A DNA stretch of 64,000 nt from Octadecabacter dasysiphoniae. GTDB taxonomy: Bacteria > Pseudomonadota > Alphaproteobacteria > Rhodobacterales > Rhodobacteraceae. The DNA is taken from the NCBI RefSeq assembly GCF_021532615.1, contig NZ_JAKGAQ010000001.1:806001-870000 (forward strand), read 5' to 3'. This document shows, piece after piece, positions 19,328-30,305 of this stretch. A program made the position numbers and the translations under genes. The notes beneath the pieces are model-generated. The model ran no database searches. It saw nothing but the letters and a program-made list of their open reading frames with translations, and was not told the origin of the DNA. Within the stretch, counting starts at the first letter, position 1. The number at the start of each line of letters is the position of its first letter.

Positions 19328-19582
19328 ATGAGCTTGGAAGACGAAATTCGCGCATCCTTAGAAGCGACATTTGCGCCCACCACCTTGGTGGTGATCAACG
19401 AAAGCCATTTACACGCAGGTCACGCCGGTGATGACGGGTCTGGCGAAAGCCATTGGCGCGTAGAAATCAGCGCCCCCTCGCTAGAAGGAAAGTCACGCAT
19501 GGCCAAACATCGTGCGGTTCACAGCGCCCTTGGTACAGGCATCATAGGCCGAATCCACGCGCTGACCTTGCAGATCACCTGA
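19328..19582 (+). CDS. BolA family protein
   Basis: An 84-residue BolA/IbaG-type protein. Members partner with monothiol glutaredoxins in iron-sulfur cluster handling and, in some cases, act in stress and cell shape control. The characteristic class II KH-like fold is suggested by INESHLHAGH and the helix-turn RMAKHRAVHSALGTGI near the C-terminus. The conserved histidine of the BolA loop is present in the segment HLHAGH. A ribosome binding site AGGAG is nine bases upstream of the ATG. Confidence 0.93.
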   Translation: MSLEDEIRASLEATFAPTTLVVINESHLHAGHAGDDGSGESHWRVEISAPSLEGKSRMAKHRAVHSALGTGIIGRIHALTLQIT

Positions 19583-19585
19583 ACG

Positions 19586-20113
19586 CTATTCGGCAGGGAT
19601 GTTGTTATCTGTGTCGCCCGTGTCCTTGCCGGCTTTGTTGGCGGCACGGTTGTTCCACGGAAACGCAAACGGCGCCTTGAGGGTGGCTGACACGCGGTCT
19701 TGTGCAGCAACCTGTTCGGGGTCTTGCGGTGACTCGGCCACGGCCCCCTCAGTCGATGCAGCGATGTCTTCGACGGGCGCGTCTTCTACCTGTGGTTCTT
19801 CGATAGGTTCCGGTTCATCCAAAACCTCTGACTGGTCTTCGATCAATGCGGCGACTTCGGCGGTATCTTCGACGGGCGCATTCAAGACGCGGCGAAAGAC
19901 CAGCATGTTTTGAAAGGACGTGGATTTGCCCGTCAGGCCTTGGCGTTCTTCGACGGGCAGGGTGTCTGTGCGCTGGTATTCCCAGCCCTCAGCGCCGAGG
20001 TCATTCATCACTGTTTGCAGTGCATTGGCAAAGCGTGCGGGCGTCCCTTTGACGCCTTTTGCCTTAAGCCCGCGGATGGGTGCTGGCACCACTTTGTATT
20101 CAAAACCTGTCAT
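19586..20113 (-). CDS. DUF4177-like protein with acidic linker
   Basis: A 175-residue soluble protein. The N-terminal about 75 residues (MTGFEYKVVPAP through NMLVFRR) resemble the DUF4177 fold: a short beta strand with a Tyr-Lys-Val-Val motif, a helix with LGAEGWEYQR, and a final strand. The middle is an acidic, low-complexity linker (about 85-140), and the C-terminus is short and basic. The second ATG (20113) was preferred over the first (20125) because GAGG lies six to seven bases before it. It follows gatB on the same strand. No function is assigned. Confidence 0.7.
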   Translation of the reverse strand: MTGFEYKVVPAPIRGLKAKGVKGTPARFANALQTVMNDLGAEGWEYQRTDTLPVEERQGLTGKSTSFQNMLVFRRVLNAPVEDTAEVAALIEDQSEVLDEPEPIEEPQVEDAPVEDIAASTEGAVAESPQDPEQVAAQDRVSATLKAPFAFPWNNRAANKAGKDTGDTDNNIPAE

Positions 20114-20205
20114 AATAACCCTCATCTGCCCTATAGCTTTCTATCAAGAAAGCCCCGCAACGCAAAGACATCATTGGATTTTTCAGGTTTGCACCAGTGG
20201 TAGTA

Positions 20206-20225
20206 GGGGCGGTGCGCGCCGCCCC
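20206..20225 (-). terminator. Hairpin after gatB, probable terminator
   Basis: Perfect 7-bp arms GGGGCGG and CCGCCCC enclose six bases, starting five bases after the gatB stop on the minus strand. The stem is very GC-rich but is not followed by a T-run, so termination may be partial. A second perfect inverted repeat (GCTTTCT and AGAAAGC, 20136-20153) sits further along, just before the DUF4177-like gene. Confidence 0.5.
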
Positions 20226-20230
20226 AATAT

Positions 20231-21751
20231 TTACTTCAATTTCTGGCTTACCAGCTTATTAACCGCCGCAGGATTTGCTTTGCCACCCGTCGCCTTCATC
20301 ACCTGACCCACGAACCAGCCCGCAAGTTTTGGGTTCTCTTTGGCTTTGGCAACCTGATCGGGGTTGGCGGCAATGATCTCGTCCACAGCCGCCTCAATGG
20401 CGCCAGTGTCTGTAACTTGCTCCATGCCTTCGGTCTTCACGATTTCTGTCGGATCGCGGTCCTGCGTGTAGGCGATTTCAAACACGTCCTTGGCGATCTT
20501 GCCGCTGATCTTGTCTGATTTGATAAGCGCGACGATCTGCGCCAATCGGGCAGCAGAAATCGGGCTATCGGTAATGTCCTTGTCGTCCTTCTTAAGACGG
20601 CCGAACAGTTCATTGATGACCCAATTCGCCGCGAGCTTGCCGTCGCCGCCCTCGGCCACAGCCTCGAAAAATGCGGCGTTGGCAACGTCTGCTGTCAGCA
20701 CTGACGCGTCATAGTCAGACAGTCCGAAATCTGAAACGAACCGCGCCTTTTTGGCGTCCGGCAACTCGGGAAGGGACGCGGCAATGTCGTCGACCCACGC
20801 CTGTTCGATTTCCAATGGCAGCAGATCAGGATCAGGGAAATAGCGGTAATCATGCGCTTCTTCTTTGGACCGCATAGACCGTGTTTCGTCTTTGTCGGGG
20901 TCATACAGGCGTGTTTCCTGAACGATCTCACCGCCGTCTTCGATGATGGCGATCTGGCGGCGGGCCTCATGGTCGATTGCCGCCTGAATGAACCGCATAG
21001 AGTTCATGTTCTTAATTTCGCAACGCGTGCCGAGAACACCGAAATCGCCAGTTTCCTGAAACTTCTCGTAGTCACCGGGGCGGCAGACAGACACGTTCAC
21101 ATCCGCACGCAGGTTGCCGTTTTGCATGTTGCCGTCGCAGGTGCCCAAGTACCGCATGATCTGGCGCAACTTACCCACATAGGCGGCGGCTTCTTCCGGG
21201 CCGCGAATGTCGGGAAAGCTGACGATTTCCATCAGCGCGACGCCTGTGCGGTTCAAATCCACGAACGACATCGTCGGGTCCATGTCATGGATGGATTTAC
21301 CGGCGTCCTGTTCAAGGTGGATGCGTTCAATGCGCACATTGCGCGCTGTGCCTTCAAACGGGCCGGGGCCCATTTCAACCAGCACTTCGCCGGTGCCCAC
21401 GATCGGGTGGTACAGTTGTGAAATCTGGTAGCCTTGGGGCAGATCAGGGTAAAAATAGTTCTTGCGGTCAAACGCGGACATCAAATTGATTTCCGCCTTC
21501 AGGCCAAGGCCAGTTTTCACCGCAAAGGCGACGCATTCTTCGTTGATGACGGGCAACATGCCGGGCATGCCCGCGTCCACAAAGGCGACGTTGCTGTTGG
21601 GTTCGGCACCAAATTCAGTCGATGCACCGGAAAACAGTTTGGCTTTGGTGGCGACCTGCGCGTGGACTTCAAGCCCGATCACAAGCTCCCAATCGCCGGT
21701 CACACCGGAAATCGTTTTCACTTTTGGGCTGTCATAGGAAAGGTCCAGCAT
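20231..21751 (-). CDS. gatB: Asp-tRNA(Asn)/Glu-tRNA(Gln) amidotransferase subunit B
   Basis: GatB is the kinase subunit of the GatCAB complex, which converts misacylated Glu-tRNA(Gln) or Asp-tRNA(Asn) to the correct amide form. The 506-residue product begins with the family signature [11 protein letters not shown] and shows [13 protein letters not shown] and [16 protein letters not shown]-terminal YqeY-like tail domain is present. The frame stays open for 693 bases further upstream, but the ATG at 21751 matches the family start, and the upstream extension is antisense to the lytic transglycosylase gene. gatA and gatC are not adjacent. Confidence 0.96.
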   Translation of the reverse strand: MLDLSYDSPKVKTISGVTGDWELVIGLEVHAQVATKAKLFSGASTEFGAEPNSNVAFVDAGMPGMLPVINEECVAFAVKTGLGLKAEINLMSAFDRKNYFYPDLPQGYQISQLYHPIVGTGEVLVEMGPGPFEGTARNVRIERIHLEQDAGKSIHDMDPTMSFVDLNRTGVALMEIVSFPDIRGPEEAAAYVGKLRQIMRYLGTCDGNMQNGNLRADVNVSVCRPGDYEKFQETGDFGVLGTRCEIKNMNSMRFIQAAIDHEARRQIAIIEDGGEIVQETRLYDPDKDETRSMRSKEEAHDYRYFPDPDLLPLEIEQAWVDDIAASLPELPDAKKARFVSDFGLSDYDASVLTADVANAAFFEAVAEGGDGKLAANWVINELFGRLKKDDKDITDSPISAARLAQIVALIKSDKISGKIAKDVFEIAYTQDRDPTEIVKTEGMEQVTDTGAIEAAVDEIIAANPDQVAKAKENPKLAGWFVGQVMKATGGKANPAAVNKLVSQKLK

Positions 21752-21925
21752 GTCGTACTCCGCTATCGTGTTCGTGGCCTGAATAGACCTGCGCGCGCGG
21801 GGCTTCAAGCACGTGCATTGGGGTTGGTGCACCTTGGGGCGCAATATCTTGTGGGGCTGGGTGAAAAACCGCCCGTAACGCGCCGGAAATGCGCGATTTT
21901 CTTGCCGAATCTGATTGCCCGCGCC

Positions 21926-22756
21926 ATGGTCGTGCTCATGTTTGCTATTCGGGCTCTCCTGGGGGGGATCCTTGCTATTGCATTGGGCAGTGCCGTTCTG
22001 GCGCAAGGCCCGACGACGCAGACCCGTCCCCTCAGCCGCATTGATGCGGAAACCATACGTGCCGAGGCGGCGCGCATGGCACTTGCGGCTGCGCGCCCGA
22101 CCGTGCGGCCAGTTCACATGGTGCGCTATCCGGTGGTGCTGTCGCAAAACCCGACGATGCGCCCCGTGATGCGCACGAATTACATCCCTGATACCCGCTG
22201 GGATTTCCAACGCGGATCCGACAGTTGGACCCGTGCGGCACTGGCGGCCTTGCGCGCCCACGGCAGCGACATGCAGGATACCGTGCCGCGTGACATCGCC
22301 AATTGGTGCCCGGCATACGAAGAAAACCCGCCGCATTTGCGCCGCGCGTTCTGGGTCGGCATGATGAGCGCGCTGGCCAAGCACGAAAGCACCTATCGCC
22401 CGACTGCCGTGGGCGGTGGCAATCTGTGGTTCGGACTTTTGCAAATTTATCCTGACACTGCGCGCAGATACGGGTGTCGCGCCACCACCGGCGAGGCGCT
22501 GAAAGACCCCGAAGATAATCTGAGTTGTGCCGTTCGTATCATGAATGTGACGGTGCCGCGCGACAACGCCATTGCGGTGCGCGACAGCCGCTGGCGTGGT
22601 GTGGCCGCTGACTGGGGCCCGATGACGAACCGAGCCAAAATCGCTGAAATGTCGGCTTGGACGCGGCGGCAGGACTATTGCGTCGCCCGCAATTCGATCC
22701 GCCCGCAGGCCCGCCCAACAGTTCAGGCAACGCTATCGACGATGAACGACGGCTAG
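21926..22756 (+). CDS. Exported lytic transglycosylase-like protein
   Basis: The product of about 276 residues has an N-terminal signal peptide (hydrophobic stretch [16 protein letters not shown]) and a C-terminal SLT-type lysozyme-like domain. The catalytic glutamate is probably the E in [11 protein letters not shown], and the partner segment [18 protein letters not shown] matches the GLLQI-like motif of soluble transglycosylases, which cleave peptidoglycan. The starting ATG may be 21926 or 21938. The gene is divergent from gatB. Its last four bases overlap the convergent gene at 22753. Confidence 0.82.
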   Translation: MVVLMFAIRALLGGILAIALGSAVLAQGPTTQTRPLSRIDAETIRAEAARMALAAARPTVRPVHMVRYPVVLSQNPTMRPVMRTNYIPDTRWDFQRGSDSWTRAALAALRAHGSDMQDTVPRDIANWCPAYEENPPHLRRAFWVGMMSALAKHESTYRPTAVGGGNLWFGLLQIYPDTARRYGCRATTGEALKDPEDNLSCAVRIMNVTVPRDNAIAVRDSRWRGVAADWGPMTNRAKIAEMSAWTRRQDYCVARNSIRPQARPTVQATLSTMNDG

Positions 22757-23172
22757 ATCGGCGAAAAGGGGTGGCGCTGTGACGCGATGCCTGCATCTTT
22801 CAGCGCGGCCTCAAATGCATCAACGGGCGGTGCAATATCGGGGGGCAGGCGCGTTGTCGCCCCGCCAACATGAACCAGCGTCGCCTTGAACGTCCCGTCA
22901 AACCGGCGGTTTAAGCGGACATGATCAACATCCGTGCGATCCCCCTGACCCAGCGTAGAGGACCAGACAATCCGGTTCGGCCAGACTTCAATCGTGTTGC
23001 GCGGATCGCGAATAATATCCCACAGGGCAGGCAGGGTGAAAGCCGCAAGAAACAGCGCGATCCAGGTCGCCATGTCCAACCCCGCCCAAAGCGCGAACAA
23101 CCCGGCCCAGATCATCAAAACGGCAATAATGGTTGCAGGTCGCCGTCCGCGCCTTTCGAACCTGTAGATCAT
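22753..23172 (-). CDS. Small membrane protein with PH-like cytoplasmic domain
   Basis: A 139-residue protein with a basic N-terminus, two adjacent transmembrane helices (about residues 12-50) and a soluble C-terminal domain of about 85 residues with alternating hydrophobic strands (segment NRIVWSSTLGQG). This outline resembles bacterial PH-like (YdbT/DUF304-type) membrane proteins, although the match is by eye only. The start codon overlaps the stop of the upstream gene (ATGA), indicating coupling. Confidence 0.6.
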   Translation of the reverse strand: MIYRFERRGRRPATIIAVLMIWAGLFALWAGLDMATWIALFLAAFTLPALWDIIRDPRNTIEVWPNRIVWSSTLGQGDRTDVDHVRLNRRFDGTFKATLVHVGGATTRLPPDIAPPVDAFEAALKDAGIASQRHPFSPI

Positions 23173-23633
23173 CGAACGCGCATGGCCCGGGTGATATCGT
23201 CAAGGGCGTCGCGCTGCCGTGCGCTCAGGTTGTCTTTTACGGCTCCCTTAAGAACGGCCAAAAGGGGTTCCATCTGCTCGGCACCGCCCAGTTTATAAAG
23301 TTTGCGCGACAGCCGGGCGATGGCAGGTTCTGCGCCGCCACATTCTGACATGAACCAGCGCCCCAGCACTTCCATTTCTTCGGCCTCGGCGGTGGGAAGG
23401 TCATCAAGTTCAATGAATGCCGTCGCGATGGACGCCACTGCAAGGCGCGAGTCTTCGATGCTTTCGACGGGGTGCACGTTCATCTTGCGACTGAACCCGA
23501 ACCGACGCGCGGCCAGTCGCACATCGTTCGCCATATCACCCACATCACCGATCATATGACGGGCGTTGCGCGCGCGCTGGGCCCAGAAATAGGCGGCACC
23601 AATAATGCCAAGACGTGCGATGAGAACGGGCAT
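23169..23633 (-). CDS. Conserved hypothetical protein coupled to the PH-like gene
   Basis: A protein of about 154 residues from the MPVLIARLG start, with a single N-terminal hydrophobic segment (about residues 1-17) and a helical soluble body. The body has acidic and basic patches, including the segment ELDDLPTAEAEEMEVLGRW. It resembles the helical TerB-like layout but no signature motif is clear. Its stop overlaps the start of the next gene by four bases, so both are translated from one mRNA. It lies 50 bases after pepN on the same strand. Function unknown. Confidence 0.65.
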   Translation of the reverse strand: MPVLIARLGIIGAAYFWAQRARNARHMIGDVGDMANDVRLAARRFGFSRKMNVHPVESIEDSRLAVASIATAFIELDDLPTAEAEEMEVLGRWFMSECGGAEPAIARLSRKLYKLGGAEQMEPLLAVLKGAVKDNLSARQRDALDDITRAMRVR

Positions 23634-23683
23634 TGATGAATTCCTTAACATAAACGCCATCAAATTAGCGCCCGATCCATCAA

Positions 23684-26245
23684 TCAGGAAGCAGGATTCC
23701 CCAACATCCGGCCAACCATTTCCGCGGTGTCACGTGAAAGACCCGAAGTCGCTGCAATATTTTCAAGAACTTCACGCATCTGCGTCTGGCGCGTGACGCC
23801 GTAGCGCCGCCATGTTTCGAATGCGGTTGTCATGCGGGCCGTGGTCTGCGGGTTGATTGCATCCAGCTTGATCAACCATGTCCCGAGAAGACGATAGGCA
23901 TCGCCGGACGGGTCGTGAAAGCCCGCTGCATTCCCCGCAAGTGCGCCAAATACAGCGCGAAACCGGTTCGGGTTTTTCATGTCGAAATCAGGTTCTTGCG
24001 TTAGGGCCTGCGCAACCATTGCGGCCTTTTCGGGTGGGGCCATTGCCACGGCAAGCCCGAACCATTTGTCCATCACAAGGCGATCGTTGCGCCATTGATC
24101 GCGGAAGGCTTCGCTTTGCGCGTCCCCTTTGCCGATCATCAGCAAGGCCGACAATCCGGCCAGTTGCATCGTCATGTTGTCGGCCTCGGCATATGTCTTG
24201 GCAGCCGCCGCGCCGCCATCAATACGGGTCAGTAACATCAATGCCGCACGTCCAAGGCTGCGTTTTCCGGCAGATTTGGCATCCGGTGAATACGGTCCCG
24301 AAACGATCATGTCGGCCATGATGCGCGGTAATATATCCTGAACGTGCTGCGCCATCGCGACCTTGAGCGCCTCACAGGCGCGGTGGATCGCGAGGGGATC
24401 GGGCGTAACTGCGTCGTCATGCAAGGCCTGCGCCATATCGTCCTCCGACGGGAGCGATATCGCCAATGCACGAAACGCAGGATCAAGACTGTCATCGCGC
24501 AAAATCGCCGCAACCCCATCAAGGTAGGCGATATCTGGCGCTGCGTCCTTCGTTATCATTTTTGTAAGAACATCCCGCGCCAATGCACGCCCAGCATCCC
24601 ATTTGTTAAAAGGGTCGGTGTCATGGGCCATCAAAAACGCGCGTTCTGCGTTTGTCTGTTCGCGTTGCAAAATCACCGGCGCAGAAAAGTCGCGCAGGAT
24701 CGACGGGATCGGTTTTTCCGTTAAGCCGTCAAAACGAAAGCTCTGGTAGGTTTCGGTCATTTCAAGAACCACCGTCGGCTGCACTTCTTCGCCGTTTTGG
24801 GACAACAAACCTACCGCGATTGGGATCACTTGGGGGGCTTTTTCATCCTGTCCGGGTGTGGCCGGCGTGGTTTGGGTGAAATGCAGCGTGTAGGTTCCGT
24901 CCGCGTAATCATCGCTGATCGTCAGCCGCGGGGTGCCTGCCTGCGCATACCAGCGTTTGAATCGGGTCAGATCGCGCCCCGTCGTGTCCTCGAACACTTG
25001 TAACCAGTCCTCGATGGTCGCAGCGTCGCCATCGTGACGTTCAAAATAAAGATCGCATGCTTTGTAATAGGCTTCATCCCCGACCAACCGCTTAAGCATC
25101 CCGATCACCTCAGCGCCTTTTTCATAGACGGTGATCGTGTAGAAGTTATTGATCTCAATAAAGCTTTCGGGGCGCACGGGGTGGGCTAGCGGGCCGTTGT
25201 CTTCGCGAAATTGGCGCGAACGCATGGTAATCGCGTCTTCGATCCGCTTGACGGCATGGCTGCCCTGATCGCCGGTGTATTGCTGGTCGCGAAACACCGT
25301 CAGACCCTCTTTGAGACACAGCTGGAACCAGTCGCGGCACGTGATGCGATTGCCTGTCCAATTGTGGAAATATTCATGGGCGATAATCGCCTCGATCCTC
25401 TCAAAATTCGCATCTGTGCTGGTCTCGGGGGATGCCAGAACGCAGGAGGAGTTAAAGACATTTAGCCCCTTGTTTTCCATTGCCCCCATGTTGAAATCGT
25501 CCACGGCCACGATGTTGAAAATATCGAGGTCATATTCGCGCCCGTAGACGTCTTCGTCCCATTTCATGGATCGCTTGAGCGCCTCCATCCCGAAGGCGCA
25601 TTTTCCTTCATCCGCACCGGGACGCACATAAATGTTAAGCGCGACATCTTTGCCCGACATGGTCGTAAATGATCCCGGATGGGCGGCCAGATCGCCTGCA
25701 ACCAGTGCAAAAAGATAGGCGGGTTTGGGCCACGGGTCGTGCCATTCGGCCCAGCCGTCGCCGCTGTTGACCGGATTACCGTTTGACAACAACACGGGCA
25801 AATCGCCCTCGATCCGTACGGTGAAGACCGACATAACATCGGGTCGGTCGGGGTAGAATGTGATCTTGCGAAAACCTTCGGCCTCGCACTGGGTGCAATA
25901 CATGCCGTTTGATGTGTAAAGCCCTTCGAGTGCGGTGTTCGTAGCAGGTGAAATTTCGACCTCGGCCTCCCAAACGAACGGCGCATCTGGAACGGCGCAG
26001 GTCAGGCCTGCGTCGGTCACATCTGGCGTCACGTCCACACCATCAATCTTGGCCCAGATCAGTTTAACGTCTTGCCCGTGAAGGAAAAATTCACCGGGAA
26101 AGGCGGCGTTCGGGCTGAATGCGATTTTGCTGATGACCCGCGTGGCTTTGGGCGCCAGCCGGAATGTCAGATGCACGCTGTCCACGGTGTAGGCGAAAGG
26201 TCGATAATCGCTCAGGTGGATTGTTTGGGGGCTTGCGTCTTTCAT
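23684..26245 (-). CDS. pepN: Aminopeptidase N (M1 family)
   Basis: PepN is a broad-specificity cytoplasmic zinc aminopeptidase. The 853-residue protein, counted from MKDASPQTIHL, matches the gammaproteobacterial-type PepN length. The substrate-binding GAMEN motif appears in MGAMENKGLNVF, and the zinc site is HEYFHNW with the third ligand in LKEGLTVFRDQ. The C-terminal helical region characteristic of PepN extends to the end. The ATG at 26245 was preferred because the longer frame adds 19 residues with no family match. Divergent from the photolyase gene with 83 bases between. Confidence 0.95.
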   Translation of the reverse strand: MKDASPQTIHLSDYRPFAYTVDSVHLTFRLAPKATRVISKIAFSPNAAFPGEFFLHGQDVKLIWAKIDGVDVTPDVTDAGLTCAVPDAPFVWEAEVEISPATNTALEGLYTSNGMYCTQCEAEGFRKITFYPDRPDVMSVFTVRIEGDLPVLLSNGNPVNSGDGWAEWHDPWPKPAYLFALVAGDLAAHPGSFTTMSGKDVALNIYVRPGADEGKCAFGMEALKRSMKWDEDVYGREYDLDIFNIVAVDDFNMGAMENKGLNVFNSSCVLASPETSTDANFERIEAIIAHEYFHNWTGNRITCRDWFQLCLKEGLTVFRDQQYTGDQGSHAVKRIEDAITMRSRQFREDNGPLAHPVRPESFIEINNFYTITVYEKGAEVIGMLKRLVGDEAYYKACDLYFERHDGDAATIEDWLQVFEDTTGRDLTRFKRWYAQAGTPRLTISDDYADGTYTLHFTQTTPATPGQDEKAPQVIPIAVGLLSQNGEEVQPTVVLEMTETYQSFRFDGLTEKPIPSILRDFSAPVILQREQTNAERAFLMAHDTDPFNKWDAGRALARDVLTKMITKDAAPDIAYLDGVAAILRDDSLDPAFRALAISLPSEDDMAQALHDDAVTPDPLAIHRACEALKVAMAQHVQDILPRIMADMIVSGPYSPDAKSAGKRSLGRAALMLLTRIDGGAAAAKTYAEADNMTMQLAGLSALLMIGKGDAQSEAFRDQWRNDRLVMDKWFGLAVAMAPPEKAAMVAQALTQEPDFDMKNPNRFRAVFGALAGNAAGFHDPSGDAYRLLGTWLIKLDAINPQTTARMTTAFETWRRYGVTRQTQMREVLENIAATSGLSRDTAEMVGRMLGNPAS

Positions 26246-26328
26246 GGGGGGGCTCCGATCTAGGGTTGGTGGAAACCTATGGCGGCGGGGGCTGGCGAAC
26301 AAGGGTGCGCGGGCTATCTGAAAGCACG

Positions 26329-27816
26329 ATGTATATTGTCTGGTTCAAACGCGATCTGCGGGTGCAAGATCACGCAGCGCTTGCCGCTGTGCCTGCGGGC
26401 GCGCGTGTTTTGCCATTGTACATCGTTGAACCTGAATATTGGAAACTGCCGGACACCAGCGGGCGGCAATGGGCGTTTATTCGCGATTGTCTGGAAACCT
26501 TGGGCAAAGATTTACAGGCTTCGGGGGCGCCGCTGGTGATTAGATCGGGCGATGCTGTTGAGGTGTTAGAACGCCTGCGCGCAACCCACGGGGTGACACA
26601 TCTTCTCGCGCATGAAGAAACGGGCAATGCATGGACCTTTGCGCGCGATAAACGTGTGATTGCCTGGGCGCGCGGGCAGGGTGTCCAGTTTGATGAATTT
26701 ACCGGTTCAGGCGTGGTGCGTCGATTGAAATCACGCAATGGTTGGGCAAAGGCGCGCGATGCCCATGTGTTTGGCACTGTGATCGATCCACCGCGCACGC
26801 TGAACGGCGTGGCCGCGCTATCTGATCCAATCCCCGCTGGCCCGCCCGATCATTGCCCTGATCGCCAGTCCGGTGGACGTGCGCAGGCCTTGTCGTTGCT
26901 GGGTGGGTTTTTAACGCAGCGGGGGCGTGACTATCGCCGCGCAATGTCCTCGCCCCTTGATGGGGAATGGGCCTGTTCGCGATTGTCGCCGCATTTCGCC
27001 GCTGGCACGATCACCATCCGAGAAGCGGCGCAGGCGACGGCGGCGCGGCAACGCGAAACCTTTGATCCGGTTTGGGCAAAGTCATTGAAATCATTTCAAT
27101 CCCGTCTCGCGTGGCGCGATCATTTCATGCAAAAACTGGAAGACCAGCCCGGCATAGAAACCCGATGCCTGCACTCTGCGTATGAAGGGATGCGCGGGGA
27201 TAATGTGGCCTTGCGCGCGCCGTGGGAAAAGGGCGAAACAGGTTTGCCGTTCGTGGATGCCTGCATGCGCAGCCTCATCGCGACGGGGTGGTTGAACTTT
27301 CGAATGCGATCGATGTTGCAGGCGGTCGCGTCCTATCATCTGTGGCTGGATTGGCGCGCAAGCGGGCCACATCTGGCGCGGATGTTCACGGATTATGAAC
27401 CGGGCATCCATTGGTCACAGGTGCAGATGCAATCGGGTACGACAGGCATGAACACGGTGCGGATCTACAACCCGATCAAGCAGGGGTTTGATCAGGATCC
27501 GCAGGGTATTTTCACCCGCCGCTGGGTGCCGGAGCTGGCCAATGTTCCCGACCAATACGTGCAAGAACCATGGCTTTGGGAGGGTGCACAAAGTCTGTCA
27601 TATCCACCCCCGATTGTGGATGCCAAGGCGGCGGCAGGACAGGCGCGTGCGCGCATTTGGGATGTACGCAAAGGCGATAGGTTTCGCGCAGAGGCCGCTG
27701 TGGTGATAGATAAACACGCATCGCGCAAAGATCGGCAGGGCCGGTTTGTGAATGATCGCAGCCGCGCCAAGACAGCAAAACGGAAAGACCAAAACCAGTT
27801 GAGCTTTGATTTATAA
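26329..27816 (+). CDS. Cryptochrome/deoxyribodipyrimidine photolyase family protein
   Basis: A 495-residue flavoprotein with an N-terminal Rossmann-type photolyase domain ([18 protein letters not shown]) and a helical FAD-binding domain ([13 protein letters not shown] and [17 protein letters not shown]). Members either repair UV-induced pyrimidine dimers with light or act as photoreceptors. At the place where CPD photolyases commonly have WMHNR, this protein reads WLNFRMR, so repair activity should not be assumed. The start was set at MYIVW. A DUF2256 gene starts two bases after its stop, a common association for this subgroup. Confidence 0.88.
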   Translation: MYIVWFKRDLRVQDHAALAAVPAGARVLPLYIVEPEYWKLPDTSGRQWAFIRDCLETLGKDLQASGAPLVIRSGDAVEVLERLRATHGVTHLLAHEETGNAWTFARDKRVIAWARGQGVQFDEFTGSGVVRRLKSRNGWAKARDAHVFGTVIDPPRTLNGVAALSDPIPAGPPDHCPDRQSGGRAQALSLLGGFLTQRGRDYRRAMSSPLDGEWACSRLSPHFAAGTITIREAAQATAARQRETFDPVWAKSLKSFQSRLAWRDHFMQKLEDQPGIETRCLHSAYEGMRGDNVALRAPWEKGETGLPFVDACMRSLIATGWLNFRMRSMLQAVASYHLWLDWRASGPHLARMFTDYEPGIHWSQVQMQSGTTGMNTVRIYNPIKQGFDQDPQGIFTRRWVPELANVPDQYVQEPWLWEGAQSLSYPPPIVDAKAAAGQARARIWDVRKGDRFRAEAAVVIDKHASRKDRQGRFVNDRSRAKTAKRKDQNQLSFDL

Positions 27817-27817
27817 C

Positions 27818-27985
27818 ATGCCGAGAAACATCAAGAAATCCAATCTTCCTGAAAAGATATGCGCAACCTGTGGTCGCCCGTTCACATGGCGCAAAAAATG
27901 GGAAAAGGTCTGGGATGAGGTGCGGTATTGTTCGGATCGATGCCGCCGCGAACGCCCGCGTGGCCCATCATCGCCCAAGATTTGA
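27818..27985 (+). CDS. DUF2256 zinc-ribbon-like small protein
   Basis: A 55-residue basic protein with two cysteine pairs, C15-x2-C18 and C38-x3-C42, and a tryptophan-rich centre ([11 protein letters not shown]). This matches the DUF2256 family, which is widespread next to cryptochrome/photolyase genes and is sometimes fused to them. Its start is two bases after the photolyase stop, so the two are certainly co-transcribed. The role is unknown; a metal-binding accessory to the photolyase is an inference from context. Confidence 0.88.
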   Translation: MPRNIKKSNLPEKICATCGRPFTWRKKWEKVWDEVRYCSDRCRRERPRGPSSPKI

Positions 27986-28090
27986 AAGTGTCGCACGATA
28001 CAGATTGCTGTGCCTTTGTTGCCTATCGGAAACTTCTGCCCTAAATCCTGTTCAAACGCCGTACGCAACGGCATGCAAAAGGGACGTTTC

Positions 28091-30238
28091 ATGACAAACC
28101 GTGTTGATCGCGCTGGCCTCCAAGTGGCCGCTGAACTGGCTGAATTTATCGAAAACACGGCATTGCCGGGCACAGGCGTCGCCGCGGATGCGTTTTGGGA
28201 CGGCTTTAGTGCGCTGGTCCATGATTTCGGCCCCAAAAATCGCGATCTGCTGGAAAAACGCGAAGCAATCCAAAGCCAGATTGATGACTGGCACACGACA
28301 CGCGCTGGGCAAGCCCATGATGAAGTCGCCTACGACGCATTTTTGCGCGACATCGGATATATTGTACCCCACGGCGAGGATTTCACCATCGATACTGCCA
28401 GCGTGGATCCCGAAATCGCAAGCGTGGCGGGGCCTCAATTGGTGGTTCCAATCACAAATGCCCGCTTTGCGCTGAATGCTGCGAACGCCCGCTGGGGCAG
28501 CTTGTATGATGCGTTTTATGGCACGGATGCCATGGGGCGCGCACCGCATGGCAAGGGGTATGATCGCGGCCACGGCAGCCGTGTTGTGGCCCGCACACGT
28601 GTTTTTCTTGATGATGCCTTCCCGATCGCTGGCGCATCGCATGGCGACGTGAGCACCTATGCGGTCGATGACGGGCAACTGATGGTTGATGGCAAGCCGC
28701 TGATGTCACCGGGTCAGTTCGCAGGCTACACCGGGGACGCCAGCGCACCGGATACGATTTTGTTGAAAAACAATGGGCTACACGTCGAATTGGTCTTTGA
28801 TGCAGACAGTGTGATCGGATCGAATGACCGTGCCCGTCTTGCGGATGTCCGTCTTGAAAGCGCGTTGTCGGCCATCATGGATTGCGAAGATTCCGTTGCC
28901 TGTGTTGATGCCGAAGACAAGGTTTTGGCCTATTCCAACTGGCTTGGCCTGATGCGCGGCGATCTTGAGGCCGTGCTGGAAAAAGGCGGAAAGACCATCA
29001 CGCGCAAACTGCACGATGATCGCACTTACACGGCACCAGACGGCAGCGATTTGACGCTGAAGGGACGCGCGTTGCTGTGGATTCGCAATGTCGGCCACCT
29101 GATGACAAACCCCGCCATTCTGGATCGCGACGGGAATGAAGCGTTCGAAGGGTTGATGGATTCCATGATCACCACCCTGATCGCAAAACACGACCTTGCA
29201 CGCGACAGCGGCAATTCGGTGCACGGATCGGTCTACATCGTTAAACCAAAAATGCACGGACCCGAAGAAGTCGCCTTTACCAACGACATTTTTGCCCATG
29301 TGGAAAACACGCTTGGGCTGCCCGCGAACACGATCAAGGTCGGGATCATGGATGAGGAACGCCGCACGTCGGCCAACCTCAAGGGATGTATCCGCGCTGC
29401 CAAATCGCGTGTGGCCTTTATCAACACCGGTTTTCTGGATCGCACGGGCGATGAAATCCACACCAGCATGGAAGCAGGGCCGTTCAGCCGCAAAGATTTC
29501 ATCAAACGGAAGGGCTGGATCACGGCCTATGAAAACCAGAACGTCGATATCGGTCTTGAATGCGGGCTGTCTGGCAAGGCCCAAATCGGTAAGGGCATGT
29601 GGGCCATGCCCGACGCCATGGCTGCGATGATTGAACAGAAAATCGAACACCCCCGCGCGGGCGCCAATTGTGCGTGGGTGCCATCCCCGACAGCCGCAAC
29701 ACTACATGCGCTGCATTATCATAAGGTGGATGTGTTTGCGGTTCAGGACATGCTCAAGAAGGGGGGGCATCGCAGCAGCCTTCAATCACTTCTGGATATT
29801 CCTGTGGCGCGGTTCCGGGGTTGGACGGATGCGCAAATCCAGCGCGAAGTTGAAAACAACGCACAAGGTATTCTGGGGTACGTGGTGCGCTGGATCGACA
29901 GCGGCGTGGGCTGTTCCAAGGTGCCAGACATGAATAATGTCGGCCTGATGGAAGATCGCGCGACCTGCCGCATTTCAGCACAACATATCGCCAACTGGTT
30001 GCACCACGACGTTGTGGATGAGGCCACGGTACTTGAGGCGCTGCGCAAGATGGCTGTGGTGGTTGATGGTCAGAACGCGGGCGACGACAGCTACCGCCCC
30101 ATGGCGCCTGATTTTGACGGCATCGCCTTTCAAGCCGCGAGCGATCTGGTGTTTCGTGGTCGCGAACAACCGTCCGGTTATACAGAGCCGGTCCTGCATC
30201 GCCGCCGTTTGGAGTTGAAGGCCCAACGTAACGCCTAA
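28091..30238 (+). CDS. glcB: Malate synthase G
   Basis: Malate synthase G condenses glyoxylate with acetyl-CoA to malate in the glyoxylate bypass and in glycolate use. The 715-residue product matches the G isoform length. Conserved motifs include [28 protein letters not shown], and the active site region [11 protein letters not shown]. The start [10 protein letters not shown] was preferred over an in-frame ATG 81 bases upstream, which lacks homology. Followed by a GlcG-like gene, as in glc operons. Isocitrate lyase is not in the window. Confidence 0.96.
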   Translation: MTNRVDRAGLQVAAELAEFIENTALPGTGVAADAFWDGFSALVHDFGPKNRDLLEKREAIQSQIDDWHTTRAGQAHDEVAYDAFLRDIGYIVPHGEDFTIDTASVDPEIASVAGPQLVVPITNARFALNAANARWGSLYDAFYGTDAMGRAPHGKGYDRGHGSRVVARTRVFLDDAFPIAGASHGDVSTYAVDDGQLMVDGKPLMSPGQFAGYTGDASAPDTILLKNNGLHVELVFDADSVIGSNDRARLADVRLESALSAIMDCEDSVACVDAEDKVLAYSNWLGLMRGDLEAVLEKGGKTITRKLHDDRTYTAPDGSDLTLKGRALLWIRNVGHLMTNPAILDRDGNEAFEGLMDSMITTLIAKHDLARDSGNSVHGSVYIVKPKMHGPEEVAFTNDIFAHVENTLGLPANTIKVGIMDEERRTSANLKGCIRAAKSRVAFINTGFLDRTGDEIHTSMEAGPFSRKDFIKRKGWITAYENQNVDIGLECGLSGKAQIGKGMWAMPDAMAAMIEQKIEHPRAGANCAWVPSPTAATLHALHYHKVDVFAVQDMLKKGGHRSSLQSLLDIPVARFRGWTDAQIQREVENNAQGILGYVVRWIDSGVGCSKVPDMNNVGLMEDRATCRISAQHIANWLHHDVVDEATVLEALRKMAVVVDGQNAGDDSYRPMAPDFDGIAFQAASDLVFRGREQPSGYTEPVLHRRRLELKAQRNA

Positions 30239-30305
30239 AGGGTGCGGATTGGCAACGCTGGCCCCATATTGCGTGTAAGCCCCGGCGGGCGTGACAAGAA
30301 CAAGC

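Noticed and set aside
21752..22444. Upstream extension of the gatB reading frame.
   Set aside because: Residues before the ATG at 21751 lack family similarity and overlap the opposite-strand lytic transglycosylase gene.
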